Positions 55,254 to 64,000 of a stretch of DNA of 64,000 nucleotides are shown here, one piece after another. The stretch covers positions 1,445,761 to 1,509,760 of the forward strand of contig CAMZMU010000035.1 of the NCBI GenBank assembly GCA_947311845.1, read 5' to 3'. The position numbers and the translations under genes were made by a program. This DNA comes from Poa pratensis. Lineage: Eukaryota; Streptophyta; Magnoliopsida; Poales; Poaceae. The notes below the pieces were generated by a model. The model made no database searches and was not told the origin of the DNA. It saw nothing but the letters and a program-made list of their open reading frames with translations. Positions within the stretch are counted from its first letter, which is position 1. Every line of letters begins with the position of its first letter.

Positions 55254-55344
55254 TTTATAGCCCAAGCTCGAGTGCCGCCCCTCGTCACCGTCTTGCGCGG
55301 GAAAGTGAAGAAATCACGAGCAGTGCTCGCCCTTTTGCGCGAAA
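55254..55344 (-). promoter_or_regulatory. Putative antisense promoter with TATA box and two E2F motifs, copy 1
   Basis: On the minus strand: CTATAAA at 55260-55254, 40 bases upstream of the antisense ATG; TTTCCCGC at 55304-55297 and TTTCGCGC at 55344-55337, both exact matches to the E2F consensus TTTSSCGC. The identical arrangement is at 60972-61062 in the next unit. Confidence 0.55.
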
Positions 55345-55450
55345 TCATCGAATCTTTGATCCCCAAAGCCGTGCTGGCCGCTGCATCGCAGCACGCGCAT
55401 CAGTACCACCACCGATGAGTGCTCCGCGCACTGAAACCAGGCCATGTGAG

Positions 55451-55495
55451 GAAGGAGAGAAAGCGAGAAAGAAGAAGAGAAGAAAGAGAGGCGAG
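55451..55495. repeat. Purine-rich (GAAA/GAGA) tract, copy 1
   Basis: About 45 bases of almost pure purine on the plus strand between the antisense promoter and the polypurine tract. Repeated near 61168-61212. Confidence 0.6.
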
Positions 55496-55714
55496 ACTGT
55501 CAGGTGGACCCGGCCCCACTTGTCTCGTTTTCCCTAAATCCTTTACAAATATAATTTTGGACAAACCAATCTCACTGTGTCTGTGAGCCAATTATTGGTG
55601 GCACAAATATTTTAGTACGAAGAAAATTTTTGTATCTCTAAATCCCATACCCTCGAATTCCCTAGTACCCCACCTGCGAATCTCGGGACGAGATTCTTTT
55701 AAGGGGGGAAGATC

Positions 55715-58700
55715 TGTCACACCCCCATTTTTAATCCCCCGTTTTTATTTTTAGCCTTTTGTAGAATATAAGTGAGACTCCAAATTATGAACCTATGTGT
55801 GAACCCACTTGTGCTTGTACTCTTGATCATCCATGTGTGAAATATTAGTGCTTGTGGTTTGTGCAAAACAAATTTTTAGAATTTTCTAATTAGGTTTTTA
55901 TTTTCTGAAATCTGTTAAGACTTGCTGTTTTGGACATGTTATTTTATGTGGTTAAAATGCGCAATTATGGAAAATTTGAGTTTGGAGATGATCTATGGTG
56001 TGTGGACATTGGTTCCATGCCCTTGGATCACCTTTTGTACCTTTGGAACCCCTAGATACATGCATGTTTATATGGCTAAAGATTAAGACAGAAAACAGAA
56101 AAAAAAACAGAAAAACAGAAAAGTCAGAAACAGTCAGAGAGTAGCCCACTTACCAGCATGTTTCCCTGCCCTTAAACATTTTTCAAAAATGGACCAAAAA
56201 TATTAAATGGAATATTCAACCTGGAGATCATTTACCAATTTAAATTTTTCCATTTGGACTTGATTTGCTAGGTGAATCAAGCAGCAATTTTTGCTATCTG
56301 TTGACTGCCCTGACACTTAGCCGTTTTTCTGAAAAACTGAATTTTCTGAAGATTACTGTTCACAGCACGGGCAGAATTTTGGAGCACGTTTTCGTGTTGA
56401 TTTCGTGCGAACCAGAGGGAGCGACCATGTCCATTCTACTCCCCCATGTCCCCACTTCATCTCCATGCCATTGGATGGCTTCGTTGAGGTCAACGAGGAG
56501 CAGTAGGAGAGGAGACATGGAGGTGGCCGTGATGTGACTCGGGAGTGGACCGTGAGGAGAGAGCAGCCCATTTCTTCACTCCTCCTCGCGTCCTTGCCCT
56601 GCCCAGAACCCACTCAACGGAGAGGACACCAGTTGACGCCCTGAGGAAGCCCAGAGCCGACGTTTGCGTGCTCGAACACACCCACGCCGCCCGGCCGTTG
56701 ACACCGAGTGGGGGAGAGGATGTTTTCCTCGGATTTAAGCCACCACTGCCTCTCACACTTCGCCACCCACCTCCACACATCCACCGCACCCGCCCCACCC
56801 CATCTTTTCCTTACCTCTCGCTCTCTGCGAGCGAGGCGGAGGAAGAACTCGCCGGAGCCCGAGCGAGGTCGCGTTGGAGAAGCGCCGCCGCCGTCCTCGA
56901 CGTCCCGCCGGACCTCGAGCTCGCCGGAGTTGCACCGTGGCACCGTTGCCGCTGCCGCCGCCACCCCTGCACGGCTTCAAGCTCGCGTGACCGCCCCAAC
57001 CACTCGCCACCGCCCCACGTCGCCCCTAGAACCCGAGGAAGAAGCTGTTGCTGAGGAGGCCTATTGTCAATCCTGTTTATTTCAGGGACAAGACTTTGAC
57101 CAGTACCAAGGCAAGCTCCCAAATGCTTGCTACTATACTTATCATTATATCATGCATGATTTACTTCTGAAGTTTTACAAAAACTTGGAAAAACAAAACT
57201 ATTTTTGATATGGCCATTACTACTAGTGTTATTATAAATTATTACATTGCCATTAGTTACAACTTGGTGTTACCAAGCCCTTAGCCACCATATGGAATAT
57301 TTACCACCACAAGTTAATAATTTTGAAGTCCCTAAGTGGACACCCCTAAAAGTGTGTTTTCGAAAAACAAAGGTTTTAAAAGAAAAACCCGGGAAAGGTG
57401 GGACCTTGTCCACGGGAGGATTGTGAAGAAGATGTTTTGGAAATGTTTTTCGAAAACGACACATAGACTAGTCTTGTGCCTGACAGCCCTACCGTACAAC
57501 CACATCACTCAAAATGGGCACGGGCTTAATGGAAGCTTGTTTGTGTTAGTGTGAGACTTTACCTCAATTGGCTAGAAGGGGTTAAAGTCCCCGGAACCGA
57601 ATGCTGGATATGGGCATACAAAGTGTGGACTGCGAGTGCCACCGGCAAGCAACAGTGGGTCTCCTGCCATGGCGGTGTGATGTCTAGGGGCAACCGGATC
57701 GATACGGCTAGCTCACTCGGTGCCGGGGAGAACAAACCCACTGAAGAGGTAATCGCATACTAGCATAGACATAGTGGAAGTTATGATCGGTTATCTGATG
57801 TTCGCATACTGTCGCGGGCAGTCCGTGGTGTTCACGGCAGATGTACCGGATGGTGTGGTGAAAGTGTACAAACTCTGCAGAGTCAAAACTATTCGAATAG
57901 CCGCGTCCGCGGTCATGGACAGCTGAATGGTCAATGTCGTCTAGCATTGTGTCAACGTTTACAAAAGGAGGTATTTGGAAAAAGGGGTTGTACCTGAGAG
58001 GTACTGGAAGAGGAACTTGGTACCTGGGAGGTACTGGAATTTGAACTTTGTACCTGGGAGGTACGGATGTTGGAAAACCGAAAGTTGTTTTACAAGAAGT
58101 TCTGCAAAGAAAATCTTTCTTCTCTTAAAACCACCTTTGTCAAAATCTCTCGGGTATGCAATGCCCTGAGAGAAACTATGGTATTTTTGAAGTATCTTTT
58201 TCAATAAAGATATAGAGATGTTAATCAACCATGATGAATCTTTCATCCATCATGGGTAGTAAACCCTAATTATAGCCTACCTATTCCACCATATAAGCAT
58301 GATTGCATCTTATAAGCTTCATTCGGGATGTCTTGCGAGTACATAATTGTACTCATGGCTGTGCCCTGGATATTCCAATGTCCAGATTTTCATTGAGAAG
58401 ACTACGTCGAAGATGAGGAGTATGCGGAAGATCGAGAGTTCGTCGACGTCTGTGCGAACTAGGAACGTCTCCCAGTCAGTTGCCTGTAGGTAGTCAAGGC
58501 ATGACTTGGGCTTTGCCACGTTTGTGTGTTTGAAGATTTCCGCTGTGTTATGTGTTTCTATGCCCTGCGTGCCAGTTGTTTTTGTCTGGGTCATGTGACC
58601 ATTTGTAGGAAACGTGTATTCGTTATGTAATGGATGATGTATCTGCAATGCCAACTTAAGTATGTTGTTCACGACTGACTGATCATGGGATCGTGAATGT

Positions 58701-58743
58701 ATGCATACTGGAGGTCTCAGACTGCCGGTCTGGGGTCCCCACA
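55715..58743 (+). repeat. LTR 2, shared between the two retrotransposon units
   Basis: 3029 bases with the same ends as LTR 1. It is simultaneously the 3' LTR of internal region 1 and the 5' LTR of internal region 2: polypurine tract directly before, primer-binding site four bases after, no target duplication or host sequence at either side. Confidence 0.9.
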
Positions 58744-58747
58744 GAGT

Positions 58748-58761
58748 TGGTATCAGAGCCA
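58748..58761 (+). promoter_or_regulatory. Primer-binding site (initiator Met tRNA), copy 2
   Basis: TGGTATCAGAGCCA, same spacing from the LTR end as copy 1. Confidence 0.85.
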
Positions 58762-59273
58762 TCCTGACTATAGGAGACCTTAGTTAGCATGGACGCCAGA
58801 TAGGAAAGAAAAATATTTTTTGGTATCATTAAATTATCATCTAAAATATTTTCAGCTAAGGAAGCCTAAGTATAGCTTACTCTCCTCTCATCTTTTCAAA
58901 TTATTCTAAACCTTACCCCTCTTAGTTAAAAGTTACCTAAAATTTTCTTCTGCTACCTTATCTCCATTCAAATTTGTATACCTGACGATGTTCCCAAGGC
59001 AAGATTTGAGATCAAGCAAGAGAGAAAGGATTGCCAGTTGATGTTCCCCTACGGAGAGCCCGATGGATTTGACCCATCTCCGCCTAACCGGCATGGCTAG
59101 GCGTCGGTCCGCCGTAAGGTGCAGTAGGACTTGTCCCCCTGCGTGAGAGAGACTCGCCGGGATCTTCCTTAAGAAGCGACCGACACATCCCAGCCTATAT
59201 GAGACCCGTTCTATCTGCCATTCATCCCCACCCTCGCCATTGAAGTAGAATCCCGCTGAGAAACCTTGCCCTC

Positions 59274-60056
59274 ATGGCTTGCTCCAGTTCCAAAGCCCCG
59301 AGTGAATCGCCAGCGCTGCCCACCTTCCTCCTAGAAACCATGGCCGATGGGCACCTCGGTTTTCCACTGGTCCTCAGGAGAGTCTGTGATCTTCTCGGTT
59401 GCCACATTCCCCCTCGTTATGTCGTGTTCAAAAGTTCAACCCCATTTCCTGGGGGTGATTTTCGAGCAGATGTATACCTCAGTCCATACCCCTCAGGCCC
59501 GAAGCAGCCCCAAGTGATCCACGGTAGGAACATGCCTACTCTGTATCAAACCATCCAGAAGGCCGCCTGGGAAGCCCTTGCTCGTCTCCGGCACTCAGAG
59601 CCGGTGGTGTCGCAAAGTCGAGCGTTCCGCTTTTTCCCAGCCAGGCCCCAGCCTGGTGCAGAGCTGATCCAGACCTCCACCGACAAAGAAGTCGATCCCG
59701 CCATCATTAGCAGCGTCGCCTACGGAGCTGCAATGTCGGCACTCTGTGATTCCCTGCTGGAAGAACTCGTGACCACTCGGCGCACCCTGATCCAAGTCAG
59801 TCTACAGCTGAAGGAGTCAAGGAACCCTGCGTCAGGTACCAGCCTCCAGGCCATCCCAGCAGAAGCAGTGACCCCAGTCCACCAGTTCATCGAAGCACGA
59901 GGTGCAGTAGCCCGAGTTCAGCAGCAACCCCAAGAGCAAGGTGTAGTCCTCGAAGGTGTGCCTGTAGATCCCCACCCCGCGGAAGATGGAGAGGTGGACA
60001 CCACTCTTCGTCTTGGCCGTACTCCACCATCTACCCAGGGCCCTCAAGCGGAGTAG
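59274..60056 (+). CDS. Sense retrotransposon protein, 260 residues, copy 2
   Basis: Same start context and same translation as 53557-54339 without a single residue change, although flanking non-coding DNA has indels. See copy 1 for domain description. An identical protein in both units is compatible with either very recent duplication or constraint; the few flanking differences make recent duplication the simpler reading. Confidence 0.65.
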   Translation: MACSSSKAPSESPALPTFLLETMADGHLGFPLVLRRVCDLLGCHIPPRYVVFKSSTPFPGGDFRADVYLSPYPSGPKQPQVIHGRNMPTLYQTIQKAAWEALARLRHSEPVVSQSRAFRFFPARPQPGAELIQTSTDKEVDPAIISSVAYGAAMSALCDSLLEELVTTRRTLIQVSLQLKESRNPASGTSLQAIPAEAVTPVHQFIEARGAVARVQQQPQEQGVVLEGVPVDPHPAEDGEVDTTLRLGRTPPSTQGPQAE

Positions 60057-60524
60057 ATCCCGTGCTTTGTTAGCTTGATCTGCGCTCGTGGGTTAGTAGA
60101 AGCGGCACGTTGTTTGCTTGTTTGTTGTTGGTGTTGATTTGGAAACAAGTCTTAAGGTGTGTTGTCTGTTCTTTGTTATTTGTGTTGTTTGTGGAAAACT
60201 CGTGTGTAGATTGATTCCCCTTTTGGGATCAACCTTGTGCCTCACGCACAGCTAAATTCTGGCGAGATATTTTCTCAGTAGCCCGTTTCCCTCTCTGAAA
60301 CGCTCGTACCTCTACAAATCTGTGAATGCTGCAAGACCAGAGTTAGGGTAGCCAAGAAGGATTCAACGATACAAATCTTGCTCCAGCTCGTCAGCGAAGG
60401 CAAGATTGATACAACCCGGAGGTCACTACAGAAGAGAAACTTCAGGAAACAAAGGATACAAACTCGGCCCTAACGAAGAACACTGCAACAACCCAGTACG
60501 TATGCAAAACACTCCAGAAAATTC

Positions 60525-60932
60525 CTACTCGCTCACACGCTCCACGGCACTGCCTGAAGACGAGCCTGCTTCACCCGAAGCAGTGTCACGAGCCCCACGA
60601 CGACGACGGACAGCTCGAGCAGCCTGCTCACCTCCAGCCGGAAGAACAGCCACCTCAGCCACCGGCGGTGCAGCTTGCACCTCCACTGCAGCTTGCTCCT
60701 CCTCTGCAACAAGCCCCTCCGGCGCAGCTAGCTCTACTGCCGCAGCATCTCCACCAGCGTCAGACCACCACCTGCATAAGCTAAGGATCAAAATGACCAA
60801 CGCCGCATACAGCAGAGCGGTCACCACCGACAACGAGATCCCGAAGAACACGACGATGAGGACATGCTCAATGAAGCCCGCTCTCTCCAGCATCTCGCAG
60901 TAGGCTCTGAAGAAGGCGTGAATGAAGCTCAT
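60525..60932 (-). CDS. Antisense membrane-protein frame, copy 2 (better preserved)
   Basis: ATG at 60932, 135 residues. Same N-terminus and membrane region as copy 1, then a tail that looks natural for a cytosolic segment: EGLVAEEEQAAVEVQAAPPV, AEVAVLPAGGEQAARAV, RRRRGARDTASGEAGSSSG. Acidic then basic, Ala/Pro-rich. On the plus strand the same bases also form an open frame (60406-60903), but that one is Ser/Thr/Ala-rich low-complexity and lacks a promoter. I favour the antisense reading because of the coherent hydrophobic core and the upstream TATA box. Confidence 0.55.
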   Translation of the reverse strand: MSFIHAFFRAYCEMLERAGFIEHVLIVVFFGISLSVVTALLYAALVILILSLCRWWSDAGGDAAAVELAAPEGLVAEEEQAAVEVQAAPPVAEVAVLPAGGEQAARAVRRRRGARDTASGEAGSSSGSAVERVSE

Positions 60933-60971
60933 GGTGGATGTGAGGAGTAGAATAGCCTAGGAGGTTTCCGA

Positions 60972-61062
60972 TTTATAGCCCAAGCTCGAGTGCCGCCCCT
61001 CGTCACCGTCTTGCGCGGGAAAGTGAAGAAATCACGAGCAGTGCTCGCCCTTTTGCGCGAAA
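60972..61062 (-). promoter_or_regulatory. Putative antisense promoter with TATA box and two E2F motifs, copy 2
   Basis: CTATAAA at 60978-60972, TTTCCCGC at 61022-61015, TTTCGCGC at 61062-61055, identical to copy 1 in sequence and spacing. Confidence 0.55.
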
Positions 61063-61433
61063 TCATCGAATCTTTGATCCCCAAAGCCGTGCTGGCCGCT
61101 GCATCGCAGCACGCGCATCAGTACCACCACCGATGAGTGCTCCGCGCATTGAAAACCAGGCCATGTGAGGAAGGAGAGAAAGCGAGAAAGAAGAAGAGAA
61201 GAAAGAGAGGCGAGACTGTCAGGTGGACCCGGCCCCACTTGTCTCGTTTTCCCTAAATCCTTTACAAATATAATTTTGGACAAACCAATCTCACTGTGTC
61301 TGTGAGCCAATTATTGGTGGCACAAATATTTTAGTACGAAGAAAATTTTTTGTATCTCTAAATCCCATACCCTCGAATTCCCTAGTACCCCACCTGCGAA
61401 TCTCGGGACGAGATTCTTTTAAGGGGGAAGATC

Positions 61434-64000
61434 TGTCACACCCCCATTTTTAATCCCCGTTTTTATTTTTAGCCTTTTGTAGAATATAAGTGAGACTCCA
61501 AATTATGAACCTATGTGTGAACCCACTTGTGCTTGTACTCTTGATCATCCATGTGTGAAATATTAGTGCTTGTGGTTTGTGCAAAACAAATTTTTAGAAT
61601 TTTCTAATTAGGTTTTTATTTTCTGAAATCTGTTAAGACTTGCTGTTTTGGACATGTTATTTTATGTGGTTAAAATGCGCAATTATGGAAAATTTGAGTT
61701 TGGAGATGATCTATGGTGTGTGGACATTGGTTCCATGCCCTTGGATCACCTTTTGTACCTTTGGAACCCCTAGATACATGCATGTTTATATGGCTAAAGA
61801 TTAAGACAGAAAACAGAAAAAAAAAACAGAAAAACAGAAAAGTCAGAAAACAGTCAGAGAGTAGCCCACTTACCAGCATCTTTCCCTGCCCTTAAACATT
61901 TTTCAAAAATGGACCAAAAATATTAAATGGAAATATTCAACCTGGAGATCATTTACCAATTTAAATTTTTCCATTTGGACTTGATTTGCTAGGTGAATCA
62001 AGCAGCAATTTTGCTATCTGTTGACTGCCCTGACACTTAGCCGTTTTTCTGAAAAACTGAATTTTCTGAAGATTACTGTTCACAGCACGGGCAGAATTTT
62101 GGAGCACGTTTTCGTGTTGATTTCGTGCGAACCAGAGGGAGCGACCATGTCCATTCTACTCCCCCATGTCCCCACTTCATCTCCATGCCATTGGATGGCT
62201 TCGTTGAGGTCAACGAGGAGCAGTAGGAGAGGAGACATGGAGGTGGCCGTGATGTGACTCGGGAGTGGACCGTGAGGAGAGAGCAGCCCATTTCTTCACT
62301 CCTCCTCGCGTCCTTGCCCTGCCCAGAACCCACTCAACGGAGAGGACACCAGTTGACGCCCTGAGGAAGCCCAGAGCCGACGTTTGCGTGCTCGAACACA
62401 CCCACGCCGCCCGGCCGTTGACACCGAGTGGGGGAGAGGATGTTTTCCTCGGATTTAAGCCACCACTGCCTCTCACACTTCGCCACCCACCTCCACACAT
62501 CCACCGCACCCGCCCCACCCCATCTTTTCCTTACCTCTCGCTCTCTGCGAGCGAGGCGGAGGAAGAACTCGCCGGAGCCCGAGCGAGGTCGCGTTGGAGA
62601 AGCGCCGCCGCCGTCCTCGACGTCCCGCCGGACCTCGAGCTCGCCGGAGTTGCACCGTGGCACCGTTGCCGCTGCCGCCGCCACCCCTGCACGGCTTCAA
62701 GCTCGCGTGACCGCCCCAACCACTCGCCACCGCCCCACGTCGCCCCTAGAACCCGAGGAAGAAGCTGTTGCTGAGGAGGCCTATTGTCAATCCTGTTTAT
62801 TTCAGGGACAAGACTTTGACCAGTACCAAGGCAAGCTCCCAAATGCTTGCTACTATACTTATCATTATATCATGCATGATTTACTTCTGAAGTTTTACAA
62901 AAACTTGGAAAAACAAAACTATTTTTGATATGGCCATTACTACTAGTGTTATTATAAATTATTACATTGCCATTAGTTACAACTTGGTGTTACCAAGCCC
63001 TTAGCCACCATATGGAATATTTACCACCACAAGTTAATAATTTTGAAGTCCCTAAGTGGACACCCCTAAAAGTGTGTTTTCGAAAAACAAAGGTTTTAAA
63101 AGAAAAACCCGGGAAAGGTGGGACCTTGTCCACGGGAGGATTGTGAAGAAGATGTTTTGGAAATGTTTTTCGAAAACGACACATAGACTAGTCTTGTGCC
63201 TGACAGCCCTACCGTACAACCACATCACTCAAAATGGGCACGGGCTTAATGGAAGCTTGTTTGTGTTAGTGTGAGACTTTACCTCAATTGGCTAGAAGGG
63301 GTTAAAGTCCCCGGAACCGAATGCTGGATATGGGCATACAAAGTGTGGACTGCGAGTGCCACCGGCAAGCAACAGTGGGTCTCCTGCCATGGCGGTGTGA
63401 TGTCTAGGGGCAACCGGATCGATACGGCTAGCTCACTCGGTGCCGGGGAGAACAAACCCACTGAAGAGGTAATCGCATACTAGCATAGACATAGTGGAAG
63501 TTATGATCGGTTATCTGATGTTCGCATACTGTCGCGGGCAGTCCGTGGTGTTCACGGCAGATGTACCGGATGGTGTGGTGAAAGTGTACAAACTCTGCAG
63601 AGTCAAAACTATTCGAATAGCCGCGTCCGCGGTCATGGACAGCTGAATGGTCAATGTCGTCTAGCATTGTGTCAACGTTTACAAAAGGAGGTATTTGGAA
63701 AAAGGGGTTGTACCTGAGAGGTACTGGAAGAGGAACTTGGTACCTGAGTGGTACTGGAATTTGAACTTTGTACCTGGGAGGTACGGATGTTGGAAAACCG
63801 AAAGTTGTTTTACAAGAAGTTCTGCAAAGAAAATCTTTCTTCTCTTAAAACCACCTTTGTCAAAATCTCTCGGGTATGCAATGCCCTGAGAGAAACTATG
63901 GTATTTTTGAAGTATCTTTTTCAATAAAGATATAGAGATGTTAATCAACCATGATGAATCTTTCATCCATCATGGGTAGTAAACCCTAATTATAGCCTAC
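61434..64000 (+). repeat. LTR 3, cut by window edge
   Basis: First 2567 bases of a third LTR, starting TGTCACACCCC after the polypurine tract. It shares diagnostic positions with LTR 2. Whether a third internal region follows cannot be seen. Confidence 0.9.

Larger units (their letters stand above)
53027..55714 (+). mobile_element. Internal region 1 of a pol-less LTR retrotransposon
   Basis: 2688 bases from the primer-binding site to the polypurine tract (AAGGGGGGAAGA, 55701-55712). It has no protease, reverse transcriptase, RNase H or integrase motifs in any frame. It carries one sense frame (53557-54339) and one antisense frame (55214-54816). The element is therefore non-autonomous and must be mobilised by another element's enzymes. 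By its ends and Met-tRNA primer site it is probably Gypsy-type; lineage not determined. 54340-54815 holds no recognised feature. Confidence 0.8.
58744..61433 (+). mobile_element. Internal region 2 of the pol-less LTR retrotransposon
   Basis: 2690 bases, nearly identical to internal region 1, differing by a handful of one-base indels (for example at 60698 and 61149). The polypurine tract at 61421-61431 has one G fewer. No pol. 60057-60524 holds no recognised feature. Confidence 0.85.

Noticed and set aside
60406..60903. 165-codon plus-strand frame overlapping the antisense membrane frame
   Set aside because: Interrupted in copy 1 and low complexity; the antisense reading has a coherent hydrophobic core and promoter motifs. 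Not fully excluded.
49998..64000. Three independent retrotransposon insertions side by side
   Set aside because: No target duplications or host DNA between units, and each LTR abuts a polypurine tract on one side and, where visible, a primer site on the other.

Overview
Eukaryotic nuclear DNA from a grass, most likely a Triticeae species (wheat, Aegilops or barley group). Evidence: plant-type spliced exons, GC-rich 5' exons in an AT-rich background, and Stowaway, Tourist, Helitron, PIF/Harbinger, LINE-like and LTR elements nested in each other. There is no prokaryotic gene organisation, tRNA, rRNA or CRISPR. I see no clearly intact host gene; the window is a transposon and pseudogene landscape holding several fragments of host genes.

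Layout. 1-8.55 kb: a minus-strand pseudogene whose middle is a series of short exons, all starting and ending in phase 0 and encoding variants of one ~20-24 residue module. 8.6-12 kb: a decayed 5' gene end with a good TATA box, a Tourist MITE and a GC-rich fold-back element. 12-25.4 kb: AT-rich DNA dense in GAACTTC-like and then GTACTTC-like motifs, carrying two nested solo LTRs with clean target duplications, a 650-bp fold-back MITE and a ~172-bp tandem repeat. 25.4-30.5 kb: a Helitron with a mevalonate kinase fragment beside an aquaporin-like fragment, most of it tandemly duplicated as a 2.1-kb unit. 30.5-37.3 kb: Stowaway MITE, Helitron remnant, a second MITE, a GC-rich block and a PIF/Harbinger transposase pseudogene split by a solo LTR. 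37.3-39.1 kb: a LINE-like retroposon with a 16-bp target duplication. 39.1-43.2 kb: a Stowaway MITE split by a 3.7-kb Helitron. 43.3-45.4 kb: the first two exons of an unrecognised gene, a fold-back MITE and a GC-rich fragment. 45.4-49.9 kb: a second, inverted copy of the repeated-exon pseudogene. 49.9-64 kb: a tandem LTR retrotransposon array, LTR-internal-LTR-internal-LTR, period about 5.72 kb.

The two most unusual things are (a) the retrotransposon array, whose unit has no pol but encodes a 260-residue sense protein and, on the opposite strand, a predicted membrane protein with its own TATA box and two E2F-type motifs; and (b) the repeated-exon gene, present as two divergently oriented decayed copies 37 kb apart. 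Family names rest on motifs and remembered family features; no database search was possible.
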